Positions 9,008 through 17,376 of a stretch of 64,000 nt of DNA are shown here, piece after piece. The stretch spans positions 3,410,001 through 3,474,000 of the forward strand of contig CP019169.1 of the NCBI GenBank assembly GCA_001953215.1. Reading direction: 5' to 3'. A program made the position numbers and the translations under genes. How positions within the stretch are numbered: position 1 is the first letter of the stretch; every line of letters starts with the position of its first letter. Origin of the DNA: Betaproteobacteria bacterium GR16-43 (GTDB lineage Bacteria > Pseudomonadota > Gammaproteobacteria > Burkholderiales > Usitatibacteraceae). The notes under the pieces are model-generated. The model saw nothing but the letters and a program-made list of their open reading frames with translations, did not search any database and was not told where the DNA came from.

Positions 9008-9892
9008 ATGCAAGGCGACTGGATCACGCAGGCCGCGCTCCCGGCGGGCCTCATGTTCATCATGTTCACGCTGGGGATCGGACTCACGCCTGCCGACTTC
9101 CGGCGCGTCCTCGTCCACCCTCGCGCGTTCCTGGTGGGTGTCTTCTGCCACTTCATCCTGCTGCCGGTCGTGGGCCTGCTGGTCGTGAAGGCGTTCGGCA
9201 TCACGGGCTCGCTCGCGGTGGGCTTCATGATCGTCGCGGCCTGCCCGACCGGAACGACCTCGAACCTGCTCACGTACTTCGCGCGCGGCGACGTGGCGCT
9301 CGCCTTGTCGTTCACGGCGTTCGCCGGGCTCGTCTCCATCGTCACGGTACCGTTCATCGTCGCGGCCGCCATCGCACATTTCGTCGGCGCCGAACGCTCC
9401 GTCGGGTTTCCGACGGGCCCGATGATGGCGCAGATCTTCGTGGTGATGGGCGTGCCGGTGTTCGTCGGCATGGCGTTGCGCGCGAAATTCCCGGGCTTCG
9501 CCATGCGCTGGCAGGGAAGGTTGGGCGCGGCCTCGGCGATCGTCTTCGTCGCCATCGTCGCGGCGAGCCTCTTCCGGCATTCCGATCTCTTCCGCGAGCA
9601 CACGGCCACGTTCGCGCCGATGGTCTTCGCCATCAACCTCGCGATGCTCGCCGCGGGCTACGGCCTCTCGCGCCTGGCGAAGGTGCCGCGCGACCAGGCG
9701 ATCACCGTCGCCATCGAATCGTCGGTGCAGAACGCGGCGCTCGCGATCGTGATCGGCTCCAGCCTGCTGCGCGACGAGCAGATGATGCTTCCGGGCGCGA
9801 TCTACGGCGTGCTGATGTACTTCACCGGGGTTGCGTTCGTGTTCGTGGGCCGCCGGCTGATGCGCCCCCACGTCGAACTGGCGCGCGGCTAG
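9008..9892 (+). CDS. Bile acid:sodium symporter (BASS) family transporter
   Basis: A 294-residue inner-membrane protein with about nine hydrophobic segments, of the BASS/SBF family. Family features are the FTLGIGLTPADFRRV loop after the first helix and the ACPTGTTSNLLTYFARGDVALAL segment with the conserved prolines and asparagine of the crossing helices. The position 29 bases behind matA suggests it could import a carboxylate for this operon, but BASS members carry many organic anions and the substrate is not shown. Its stop overlaps the convergent gene by four bases. Confidence 0.82.
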   Translation: MQGDWITQAALPAGLMFIMFTLGIGLTPADFRRVLVHPRAFLVGVFCHFILLPVVGLLVVKAFGITGSLAVGFMIVAACPTGTTSNLLTYFARGDVALALSFTAFAGLVSIVTVPFIVAAAIAHFVGAERSVGFPTGPMMAQIFVVMGVPVFVGMALRAKFPGFAMRWQGRLGAASAIVFVAIVAASLFRHSDLFREHTATFAPMVFAINLAMLAAGYGLSRLAKVPRDQAITVAIESSVQNAALAIVIGSSLLRDEQMMLPGAIYGVLMYFTGVAFVFVGRRLMRPHVELARG

Positions 9893-10794
9893 GTCACGAG
9901 GCCAAGCCAGCGCCAGTCACCGCTGCGCAGGGCTTGCACGAGCCGCGGGCGCAGCCGGCAAGCCGCATCGAAATCCTCGCGCGCCTCGCTCCTCGACAGC
10001 GCATCCTCGTAGCTTCCCGCGCCGCACGTCCCGCCGAACGCGCACTGGCCCAGCGTGAGCCGCGAGTCGGGCCCGCACGCATAGCCGAGGTCGCACGCAG
10101 CGAGCTCCCACGCGATCACGGCCACCCGCGCCGGAACCGGCACATCGCCCAGCGTCACTTCGGTTTCGCCGCGCGCGAGGAACGCGCCCACGTCGCGGAC
10201 GACGCCCGCGTCCAGGCGGGCGAGCAGGGCGGGCAACTCGGAAAGGACCTCCTCCTTCGGAGCGGCGACGTCGCGCATCAGCAGCATGCGCGCGCGGGCG
10301 CGCACGTCGCCTCCGTTGGCCGCGCCGCGAAGCAAGTCCATCACCTCCTGGGGATCGATGCGCAACGACTCGAAGCCGCGGCACGGCGCGGCGAGCGATT
10401 CACCGGCGGCCACCGCGGCCCAGGAGCGCGTCGCGACAACGGGAACAAAGGCCTCCGAAGGACCGAGCGCCACCGAGACTGCGTAGCACTCCTCGAGCGC
10501 CTGGGAAACGTCGTAGGCCACGGCGGTCTCGGAAATCCAGGCGCGGCGCACCTCGACGAAGCTTCGGTAGTCGAACGGCGCCGCATTGACGGGCATTGAT
10601 CGCGACGGAATAGCGACGCTTGCGTGTTGAAGGGGCTCGCGCGAGGGCGCAGGCGCCGGGGCCTGCAGGCCGAGCGGGGCGGCCAGCAGGATGATCGCGA
10701 GCCAGCGCTCAGAACGCCGCGATGCCGGTCTGGGCGCGCCCGAGGATGAGCGCGTGGATGTCGTGGGTACCTTCGTAGGTGTTGACGGCTTCAA
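9889..10794 (-). CDS. Hypothetical protein with N-terminal hydrophobic segment
   Basis: An unrecognised 301-residue protein. A hydrophobic stretch ([20 protein letters not shown]) near residues 30-50 looks like a signal peptide or membrane anchor, followed by a proline-rich linker and an alpha-rich domain with several cysteines ([27 protein letters not shown]). The longest reading starts at 10794 and overlaps the 3' end of the acyl-CoA dehydrogenase gene by 86 bases; ATG 10597 (MPVNAAPF) would remove the signal and is less attractive. The start is uncertain, the frame itself is well supported by length and codon use. Confidence 0.6.
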   Translation of the reverse strand: MKPSTPTKVPTTSTRSSSGAPRPASRRSERWLAIILLAAPLGLQAPAPAPSREPLQHASVAIPSRSMPVNAAPFDYRSFVEVRRAWISETAVAYDVSQALEECYAVSVALGPSEAFVPVVATRSWAAVAAGESLAAPCRGFESLRIDPQEVMDLLRGAANGGDVRARARMLLMRDVAAPKEEVLSELPALLARLDAGVVRDVGAFLARGETEVTLGDVPVPARVAVIAWELAACDLGYACGPDSRLTLGQCAFGGTCGAGSYEDALSRSEAREDFDAACRLRPRLVQALRSGDWRWLGLVT

Positions 10795-11893
10795 GGTTCA
10801 GGACGTGGCGGATCACGTGGAATTCGTCGGAGATGCCGTTACCGCCATGCATGTCCCGTGCCACTCTCGCGATGTCGAGGGCCTTGCCGCAATTGTTGCG
10901 CTTGATCAGTGACACCATTTCGGGCGTCGCGCGCCCCTCGTCCATCAGGCGGCCGACCCGCAGCGCCGCCTGCAGGCCGAGCGCGATCTCGGTGAGCATG
11001 TTGGAGAGCTTCAGCTGGATGAGCTGGTTCGCCGCGAGCGGCTTGCCGAACGCCTTGCGATCGAGCGTGTACTGGCGCGCGGCGTGCCAGCAATATTCCG
11101 CCGCTCCCATCGCGCCCCAGCCGATGCCGTAGCGAGCCTTGTTGAGGCAGCCGAACGGGCCCTTCAAGCCCTTCACGTTCGGCAGCAGGTTCTCCTGCGG
11201 CACGAAGACATCCGCCATCACGATCTCGCCGGTGGGGGAAGCGCGCAGGCTGAACTTGCCCTCGATCTTCGGGGCCGTGAGGCCCTTCATGCCCTTCTCG
11301 AGCACGAAGCCGCGGATCTCGTTGTCGTCGTCCTTCGCCCAGACGACGAAGATGTCCGCGTACGGCGAGTTGCTGATCCACATCTTGGCGCCGTTCAGCA
11401 GGAAGCCGCCATCGACCTTCTTCGCGCGCGTGACCATGCCGCCCGCGTCCGAACCGAAGTCGGGCTCGGTGAGGCCGAAGCAACCGAGCCACTCGCCCGT
11501 CGCAAGCTTCGGAAGGTATTTCTTGCGCTGCTCCTCCGTGCCGTAGGCGTGGATCGGATGCATGACGAGCGAGGACTGCACGCTCATGCCGGAGCGGTAG
11601 CCGGAATCGACGCGTTCGATCTCGCGCGTGATGAGCCCGTAGGCGACGTGGTTCACGCCGGCGCAGCCGTAGCCCTCGATGGTCGGGCCGAGGAATCCCA
11701 GCGCGCCCATCTCGTTGAAGACTTCGCGGTCGAAGCTCTCGTTGCGGAACGCCTTCGTCACGCGCGGCAGGAGCTTGTCCTGACAGTAGTCGCGCGCGCT
11801 GTCGCGCACCATCCGCTCTTCCTCGGTGAGCTGTTCCTCGAGGAGGAGGGGGTCGTCCCACTGGAACACGGGCTTCATGTCGTTCGGCTTCAT
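10709..11893 (-). CDS. gcdH: Glutaryl-CoA dehydrogenase
   Basis: A 394-residue acyl-CoA dehydrogenase that oxidises and decarboxylates glutaryl-CoA to crotonyl-CoA in lysine/tryptophan and benzoate-type degradation. It carries the acyl-CoA dehydrogenase signature [15 protein letters not shown], the [18 protein letters not shown] segment with the arginine used by glutaryl-CoA dehydrogenases to bind the substrate carboxylate, and the catalytic glutamate in [23 protein letters not shown] is the expected cofactor, reoxidised by ETF. It lies 6 bases downstream of the small cysteine-rich gene and may share its transcript. Confidence 0.92.
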   Translation of the reverse strand: MKPNDMKPVFQWDDPLLLEEQLTEEERMVRDSARDYCQDKLLPRVTKAFRNESFDREVFNEMGALGFLGPTIEGYGCAGVNHVAYGLITREIERVDSGYRSGMSVQSSLVMHPIHAYGTEEQRKKYLPKLATGEWLGCFGLTEPDFGSDAGGMVTRAKKVDGGFLLNGAKMWISNSPYADIFVVWAKDDDNEIRGFVLEKGMKGLTAPKIEGKFSLRASPTGEIVMADVFVPQENLLPNVKGLKGPFGCLNKARYGIGWGAMGAAEYCWHAARQYTLDRKAFGKPLAANQLIQLKLSNMLTEIALGLQAALRVGRLMDEGRATPEMVSLIKRNNCGKALDIARVARDMHGGNGISDEFHVIRHVLNLEAVNTYEGTHDIHALILGRAQTGIAAF

Positions 11894-11899
11894 CTCGAT

Positions 11900-12235
11900 T
11901 CAATGTCCCATCGGGCTTTCGCCGGTGGTGCTGCGCACGCACTTCATGAACGCACGCCCGGCATTCGATTCGCAGGCCGCGAACGCTTCGTTTTCCTTCG
12001 TGCACCGGGCGGCGTCGTTGCCCGGGAACTCCTTGCACGGGAGCGGATTCGCGAGGAGATAGGTGCGGTCGCAGGCGAAATGTTCCTCGCCCTTCACGGT
12101 GACGCACTTCTTGTACATCGTTTCGTGCCGCTCGCAACGCGCCTTGTCGATGCCCGACTTCCCGCCGCAGTCCGAGGTGTGCGCCGCGGCGGGCAGCGAG
12201 CCCAGCAGGAAGGCTGCGAGCAGGGCACCGCGCAT
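11900..12235 (-). CDS. Small secreted cysteine-rich protein
   Basis: A 111-residue protein with a clear signal peptide ([20 protein letters not shown]) and a mature part with eight cysteines arranged as repeated C-x(n)-C pairs (SDCGG, ARCERHE, KKCVTVKG, FACDRTY, PLPCKEF, ARCTKEN, AACESN, MKCVRS), suggesting four disulfides in a coiled-helix fold like twin CX9C proteins. Start ATG overlaps the bacterioferritin stop (ATGA), so the two are translationally coupled. Function unknown; a periplasmic role next to iron storage is only context. Confidence 0.72.
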   Translation of the reverse strand: MRGALLAAFLLGSLPAAAHTSDCGGKSGIDKARCERHETMYKKCVTVKGEEHFACDRTYLLANPLPCKEFPGNDAARCTKENEAFAACESNAGRAFMKCVRSTTGESPMGH

Positions 12236-12717
12236 CAGGAAGGGCTCCCGGGTTCCATCTGCGATTGCAGGTAGTTCTGCAGGCCGACCTGCTCGATCAG
12301 GCCCAATTGCGTCTCGAGATAGTCGATGTGCTCTTCGGTGTCCTCGAGGATTTCCTCGAGGATCTCGCGCGAGACGTAGTCCTTCACGCTTTCGCAGTAG
12401 GCGATGTCGTCCTTGAGGGCCGCCTGCGAGGCACGCTCGAGCGTGAGGTCGGAGCCGAGCATTTCGGGCGTGTTTTCGCCGATGCCGAGCTTGCCGAGGT
12501 TCTGGAGGTTCGGCAGGCCGTCGAGCATGAGGATCCGCTCGATCAGCTTGTCGGCGTGCTTCATCTCCTCGATCGACTCGTGGTACTCGTGGTCGCCGAT
12601 CTTCTTCAGGCCCCAGTTCTTGTACATCCGTGCATGGAGGAAATACTGGTTCACCGCGGTGAGTTCGCGCGTGAGCTGGCCATTGAGCAGCTGGATGACC
12701 TTCTTGTCGCCCTTCAT
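12235..12717 (-). CDS. bfr: Bacterioferritin
   Basis: A 160-residue four-helix ferritin. The 24-mer would oxidise and store iron. Heme ligand Met52 is present (EMKHAD), as are ferroxidase ligands Glu18, Glu51, His54, Glu94 and His130 by direct alignment of residue numbers to E. coli Bfr. Position 127, a glutamate in E. coli, reads threonine here (EDTEEH), with glutamates at 128 and 129. It sits in the iron cluster with the bacterioferritin-associated ferredoxin at 17091. The next gene is coupled to it. Confidence 0.93.
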   Translation of the reverse strand: MKGDKKVIQLLNGQLTRELTAVNQYFLHARMYKNWGLKKIGDHEYHESIEEMKHADKLIERILMLDGLPNLQNLGKLGIGENTPEMLGSDLTLERASQAALKDDIAYCESVKDYVSREILEEILEDTEEHIDYLETQLGLIEQVGLQNYLQSQMEPGSPS

Positions 12718-12788
12718 GTTCGCGCCCCTCGTTCGATCGAAGGTCCCATTCTAGGCGGCGCGACCGCTTCGGCCAAACCCATTGAACG

Positions 12789-13298
12789 TCACCGATTCGC
12801 GTTTGCGCTGCGTTTGGGCGGGGCGAACTCGCGCCGCAGCCAGCCATCGAGCAACTCCTTCTCGTAGCGCATCGACTCGTTGCTCATCGGGCTCGATCCC
12901 CACATGAAGGTGCTGTCCCGCAGTTCGCGGTGGCCCTCTTTCTCCGTGCCGCCGTCGGCGCGCACCAGCTTGAAGTCGAGCTCGATGCGCGGCGGGTAGA
13001 TTTCGCGGATGACGCGGACGTCGCTCGAGCCGAGGCGGAACTCTCCGGCCATGTCCACGTCGGTAATCGTGACCAGGAGCCGCGTGTTCGGCGGGATGCG
13101 CTCGGCACCCTCGCGCTCGAGGTAGCGCTGCAGGATGCCGGCCAGTCCTTCGCGTTCGCGCGGGCCTGGCGCCACGGAATTGCGGAAGTCGCTGAACTTG
13201 GAGAGGTCCGTGAATTTCACTACCACGGGCGGGTCGGCGGCGATCGCCAGCGCCGGCGCGAACAAGGCGGCCAGCAGCACGTTTCTCAATCGGGTCAT
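12789..13298 (-). CDS. DUF3016-type periplasmic protein
   Basis: A 169-residue protein with a signal peptide (LLAALFAPALAIA) and the pattern of the DUF3016 family: VVVKFTDLSKFSDF near the N-terminus, TITDVDMAGEFRLG in the middle, and a C-terminal SPMSNESMRYEKELLDGWL segment. Function is not known for the family. It lies between piuC and bfr in the same orientation and could belong to the iron operon. Confidence 0.72.
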   Translation of the reverse strand: MTRLRNVLLAALFAPALAIAADPPVVVKFTDLSKFSDFRNSVAPGPREREGLAGILQRYLEREGAERIPPNTRLLVTITDVDMAGEFRLGSSDVRVIREIYPPRIELDFKLVRADGGTEKEGHRELRDSTFMWGSSPMSNESMRYEKELLDGWLRREFAPPKRSANANR

Positions 13299-13363
13299 GG
13301 GCGTTCCTCCTTCTCGGAAGAGTCTGTTCCCCCGGGTTCACGCATGCAAGCCGCGTGCGAGGA

Positions 13364-14044
13364 CTAGGGCTGCCCCCACATCCGCAGCAGGTTGTTGTAC
13401 ACGCCCGTGAGGGAGATCAGCGCCGGGTCGCCGGGGTGGTCCTTCGTGAGGCGGATGATCGCCATGTCGAGGTCGAAGAGCACGGAGCGTTGCCCGTCGT
13501 CGCGCACGAGGCTCTGGATCCAGAAGAAGGACGCGAGGCGCGTGCCGCGCGTGATCGGCTCCACCCGGTGCACGCTCGTGGCCGGATACAGCACCATCGA
13601 ACCCGCGTCGAGCTTGACGCGCTGGACGCCGTAGGTGTCTTCCACGAGCAATTCCCCGCCGTCATATTCGCCGGGCGCGCAGAGGAAGAGGGTGGCCGAG
13701 ATGTCGGTGCGGATGCGCACCCCGGTCGGACCGTGCGAGCGGATCGCCGAGTCCACGTGGTTGCCGAACGTCATTCCCTGCCGATAGCGATTGAACAGCG
13801 GGGGAAAGACCTGCTTCGGCAACGCCGCCGCCATGAAGAGCGGCGTGCGGGAGAGTGCCACGAGGATGGCTTCGCCCAGTTCGCGCGCCTCCGCGCTCTC
13901 GTCGGGAAGCTGTTCGTTGAATTTCGCCTTGGCCGATTGGTAGCCGGAGGTGATGTTGCCATCCACCCAGCCCGCGCCGTCGAGGCGCGAGCGGAAGTGG
14001 GCGACTTGCTCCGGCGTGAGCACGCCGGGAATCTGCAGGAGCAT
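13364..14044 (-). CDS. piuC: PiuC-type Fe(II)/2-oxoglutarate dioxygenase
   Basis: A 226-residue PKHD-type hydroxylase. The metal triad is visible: HVD in [10 protein letters not shown] and the distal histidine in [14 protein letters not shown], whose arginine should bind 2-oxoglutarate. The length and the C-terminal extension match PiuC/YbiX proteins, which are commonly encoded beside catecholate siderophore receptors, as here (the receptor is 39 bases upstream). The substrate of this family is not established. Confidence 0.88.
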   Translation of the reverse strand: MLLQIPGVLTPEQVAHFRSRLDGAGWVDGNITSGYQSAKAKFNEQLPDESAEARELGEAILVALSRTPLFMAAALPKQVFPPLFNRYRQGMTFGNHVDSAIRSHGPTGVRIRTDISATLFLCAPGEYDGGELLVEDTYGVQRVKLDAGSMVLYPATSVHRVEPITRGTRLASFFWIQSLVRDDGQRSVLFDLDMAIIRLTKDHPGDPALISLTGVYNNLLRMWGQP

Positions 14045-14083
14045 GGTCGTGGCTGCCTTGTCGGTGGCTGGACGCGGGTGTCC

Positions 14084-16333
14084 CTAGAACGAGTAGCGTA
14101 GCGTGACGGCGTACGTGCGGGGTTCCCCGGGAATGACGCGGTTGGGGTTGTTCTGGTAGCCGCCGATGTAATACGTCTTGTCCGCGACGTTGCTCACGTT
14201 GAGGCGCACTTCGTAGTTCGCCTTCACGTAGGCCGCGGTCAGGTCGACGATCGCGGCGGCCGGGACTTCGCCGGTGTTGGCATCGTTCAGCCAGAACCCG
14301 GAAGTGCCACGAACGCCACCACCGATCTCCCAGCCACCGCCGAACTTGTACACGGTCCAGATGTTGCCGGCGACGTCCGCGACGCCCAGCGGCGTCTTGC
14401 CCTGGTTCGCGTTGGACGACACGATCTTGCCCGTCATGAATGCGATGCCGCTATAGACCTCCCAGTTGGGCAGGATGTTGCCGGCGAACTGCAGCTCGAT
14501 GCCATCGACGCGGCGCTTGCCGGTCAGCACGGTGGCCCCGGTCTCGTCCAGGCGGCGGGCGTTCGTCTTCTCGTTGCGGAAGATCGCGCCGCGGATCTGC
14601 AGCCCGTCCGCGAAGTCCCAGGTCGCGCCCATCTCGTAGCCCACGTTCTTCTCGGGATCGAGGTTCTCGTTGGTCGGGTTGAGGTTCGTGCCGTTCTGGC
14701 CGTAGACGGCCAGTTCGCCCGACGGGTTGTACGAGTTGCCGACCGAGACGTAGTACGACTGCGTGACCGTCGGCTGCCAGATGAGGCCGGCGCGTCCGCT
14801 CCACATGCCCTCGGTGCGCTCGAAAGGACCTGTCGCGACCGTGCCTGCGACGATGTTCTCGGTGCGCGCCTCGGCCTTGAAGTGGTCGTAGCGGATCCCT
14901 ACCAGGGCCTTCCATTGATCGCTGAACTCGAACTGGTCCTGCGCATACGCGGCGACCGTGTTGCCCTCGGCCAGCGCACGCACGCCCGGCGTCTTGGTGT
15001 ACGTGAGTTCCGTGTTCGGATCCGGGTTGAGGAACGAGGTGAAGGACGTCGGCGTCTGCGTGCCCGCCTGGTTGGGGTTCGCGTCGAGCACGTAGCCCAC
15101 GCGGTCGAGCTTCTCGCGCGCAAGCTCGAGGCCGGTCAGCACGGTGTGCTTCACGCTGCCCGTCTGCAGCTTCCAGCTCACGTCGGTCTGGTTGATGAAC
15201 GCCGTGTCGTCGTTGTCGCGCGTGCGGCCCGAATCGTGGTTGCGGGTCACGCGCAGCAGCTCGAGCGGCGTGTTGGGCGTCACCGCCTGGCCGTTCATGT
15301 CGGTGTTGGTGAGCGTGGAGATGGTGGCTTCCACCTGGCGCTCGTATTTCGCGATGCGCGTGACGTTGCGCAGGCTCACGTCCTTGCTGATGCGGTAGTC
15401 GACCCGTGCGGTCGCGATGTTGGTCTCGTGGTTCGCGAAGTCGTGCTTGGCGTAGCCGTAGTAGTTCTCGGGCGAGACCGGCGGCATGGCGAACTGGCCC
15501 GTGCCCGTGAACGCCGGGCTCAGCGCCGGCTGGCCGTAGTCGGTGACGTCCTCGGTCTTGAGGTAGTAGTACGACAGCGTGACTTCGAGCGGATGCCCGA
15601 TGCCGAAGCGCACGCTGGGTGCAATGCCGTAGCGCTTCACATCCTGCGGATAGCGGTACGAGCCGGAGTCTTCCCAGAGGCCGACGATGCGCGCCGCGTT
15701 GTCGCTGCCCAGCGGCTGGTTGAAGTCGGCGGTCAGGCGCTTCTTGTCGAAGTTGCCGAAGGTGAACGCGGCCTCGTTGCGGCTGATGACGCCGGGGACC
15801 TTCGACGTCTGGTTGATGATGCCGCCCGTGGCGCCCCGGCCGAAGATCAGCGCGGACGGGCCCTTGAGCACTTCCACCGTTTCGGTGGCGAAGAGGTCGC
15901 GGTTGTATTCGCCGAGGTCGCGCACGCTGTCGATGAAGATGTCGCCGCCGGCCGGGAAGCCGCGCAGGTAGAACACCTGGTTCGCTTGCGTTCCGGTCTC
16001 ACCGGCGGCATAGGTCACGCCGGGGACGTTGCGAAGCGCGTCCTGCAGGGAGGTCGCGTTCTGCGCGCGGATCAGGGCTTCGGGCACCGTGTTGATGAAC
16101 TGCGGGATGTCGCGAAGGGGCGTTTCGGTCTTCGTGGCTGTCGTCGTGACTTCGACCTTGTAGCCCTCGTCGACGCTGCTCTTCACCTTCACTTCGGGGA
16201 GCGTCGTTTCCTTCTTCTCTTCCTTCTTCTCGGGCACGGCCTGCGCCGCAACGGCTAGCGGAAACGCGCAGGCGAGGAGCGCGGCGAGGGGACGAAGGGC
16301 AAAGCGTGCGTGCTGCGATTGGCAGTGAGCCAT
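14084..16333 (-). CDS. TonB-dependent siderophore receptor (catecholate/Fiu type)
   Basis: A 749-residue outer-membrane receptor. After a signal peptide come a TonB box-like stretch (LPEVKVKSSVDEGY), a plug domain (about 70-190, with IDSVRDLGEYNRDLFATETVEVLKGP and FGRGATGGIINQ) and a 22-strand barrel ending in the expected aromatic residue (TLRYSF). The plug motifs fit TonB-dependent siderophore receptors of the Fiu/FhuE group. Neighbours piuC and tonB support iron-siderophore uptake. No Fur box is seen immediately upstream, so it may be read from the promoter before the ferredoxin gene at 17300. Confidence 0.9.
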   Translation of the reverse strand: MAHCQSQHARFALRPLAALLACAFPLAVAAQAVPEKKEEKKETTLPEVKVKSSVDEGYKVEVTTTATKTETPLRDIPQFINTVPEALIRAQNATSLQDALRNVPGVTYAAGETGTQANQVFYLRGFPAGGDIFIDSVRDLGEYNRDLFATETVEVLKGPSALIFGRGATGGIINQTSKVPGVISRNEAAFTFGNFDKKRLTADFNQPLGSDNAARIVGLWEDSGSYRYPQDVKRYGIAPSVRFGIGHPLEVTLSYYYLKTEDVTDYGQPALSPAFTGTGQFAMPPVSPENYYGYAKHDFANHETNIATARVDYRISKDVSLRNVTRIAKYERQVEATISTLTNTDMNGQAVTPNTPLELLRVTRNHDSGRTRDNDDTAFINQTDVSWKLQTGSVKHTVLTGLELAREKLDRVGYVLDANPNQAGTQTPTSFTSFLNPDPNTELTYTKTPGVRALAEGNTVAAYAQDQFEFSDQWKALVGIRYDHFKAEARTENIVAGTVATGPFERTEGMWSGRAGLIWQPTVTQSYYVSVGNSYNPSGELAVYGQNGTNLNPTNENLDPEKNVGYEMGATWDFADGLQIRGAIFRNEKTNARRLDETGATVLTGKRRVDGIELQFAGNILPNWEVYSGIAFMTGKIVSSNANQGKTPLGVADVAGNIWTVYKFGGGWEIGGGVRGTSGFWLNDANTGEVPAAAIVDLTAAYVKANYEVRLNVSNVADKTYYIGGYQNNPNRVIPGEPRTYAVTLRYSF

Positions 16334-16449
16334 TTGTTCTTTCTCCCAGATGTTTGCTTCGTGGTGCTGGCTTGCTGGGGAAAGGCCACAGCTGGCTGGC
16401 GCGCTTTGAAAAGGGCATTGCGCCCCGGACTCGTGTTGCGGTGTCGGGT

Positions 16450-17094
16450 TCAGCCTTCGAGCTGGAAATGGATCGGGACGAGGGCCCAGCCGGCGATCGC
16501 TTGGGTGCCCTGGCGCGCGGGCTGGAATTTCCAGCGCCGGACGGCGGCGAGCGCGGCATCGTCGAGGCGCGGGAAGCCGCTCGTCTTGTGGACTTCGATG
16601 GATTCGACGCGGCCCGCCGGATCGACGCGCACCCGAAGCATCACCTGGCCCTGCTCACGCGAGCGCCGCGAGAGGCTGGGATAGGAGGGCGCAGGATTGT
16701 TCAGGTAGGCCATGTCGAAGCGCGGCGGCTCGGCCGTGACGACCGGTTCCGGCTTCTCGGACACGGCCACGGGCGTCTTCTCGAGCACGGGAACGGTGGG
16801 GCGCTCCTCGACCTTCACCATGTAGAGGTTCTCGAGCGGCGGCGGCGTCGGCAACTTGATGTCGGGTGGTCGCATCTCGGGCAGCGGCACCGTTCGCGTG
16901 GGCAACGGCGGCCGGGCGACGGGGGGGTCGGGAACCAGGCTCACGAGCAAGGGCACGGCCTTCACGACAACGCTGATTCCGCCCATCGAGATGATCGCGG
17001 CGACGCCGAGCACATGCGCGGCGATGATGATCGACAGGGCCGTGGCGCGCGAAGTGGCGTCGCCGAAGGTGTACTCAGCCGCGTGGGTGGTCAA
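16450..17094 (-). CDS. tonB: TonB energy-transducing protein
   Basis: A 214-residue TonB: one N-terminal membrane anchor (LSIIIAAHVLGVAAIISMGG), a proline-rich periplasmic spacer (PPLPTRTVPLPEMRPPDIKLPTPPP) and the C-terminal TonB domain with YPSLSRRSREQGQVMLRV and ALAAVRRWKFQPA. TTG 17094 is the chosen start because it overlaps the upstream ferredoxin stop (TTGA); no ATG precedes the anchor. It would power the receptor encoded next. Confidence 0.85.
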   Translation of the reverse strand: MTTHAAEYTFGDATSRATALSIIIAAHVLGVAAIISMGGISVVVKAVPLLVSLVPDPPVARPPLPTRTVPLPEMRPPDIKLPTPPPLENLYMVKVEERPTVPVLEKTPVAVSEKPEPVVTAEPPRFDMAYLNNPAPSYPSLSRRSREQGQVMLRVRVDPAGRVESIEVHKTSGFPRLDDAALAAVRRWKFQPARQGTQAIAGWALVPIHFQLEG

Positions 17095-17300
17095 TCGTCG
17101 CCCCCCGCACAGGCCATCTCGGCGGCGGCGGGGCAGGCGCGCGAGCAGCGGCGCAGGAGCTTGCGGGCATCGGGCGCGCACTTGCCGCAGCAGGTGGCCA
17201 CGCCGAGGTCGCGCCGCAAGTCATGGAGCGTGGCGCATCCGAGTTCCACGGCGCCGCGGATCTCGCTTTCGGTGACGGCGTTGCAGTTGCAGATGTACAT
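17091..17300 (-). CDS. bfd: Bacterioferritin-associated ferredoxin (BFD-like [2Fe-2S] protein)
   Basis: A 69-residue protein with the BFD iron-sulfur pattern: CNC near the N-terminus (YICNCNAVTE) and CCGKC in the middle, four cysteines for a [2Fe-2S] cluster. In other bacteria BFD reduces bacterioferritin to release iron. A Fur-box-like sequence lies 17-36 bases upstream, so it should be induced by iron limitation. The extra C-terminal cysteines (CSRACPAAAEMACAGG) are unusual for the family. Confidence 0.85.
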   Translation of the reverse strand: MYICNCNAVTESEIRGAVELGCATLHDLRRDLGVATCCGKCAPDARKLLRRCSRACPAAAEMACAGGDD

Positions 17301-17316
17301 GCCAGTGTCGGGTCAC

Positions 17317-17336
17317 AAATGGGAACGATTCGCAAC
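17317..17336. promoter_or_regulatory. Putative Fur box upstream of bfd-tonB
   Basis: The sequence aaatgggaacgattcgcaac matches the site at 19309-19328 at 17 of 20 positions and has the GAAnnATTC core of proteobacterial Fur boxes. It lies in the gap between the FTR1 stop and the bfd start, so it should control bfd and the genes behind it. Confidence 0.6.
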
Positions 17337-17376
17337 ACGAATAGTGCCCGAAATGCGAACCAGACGCAATAGCCTC

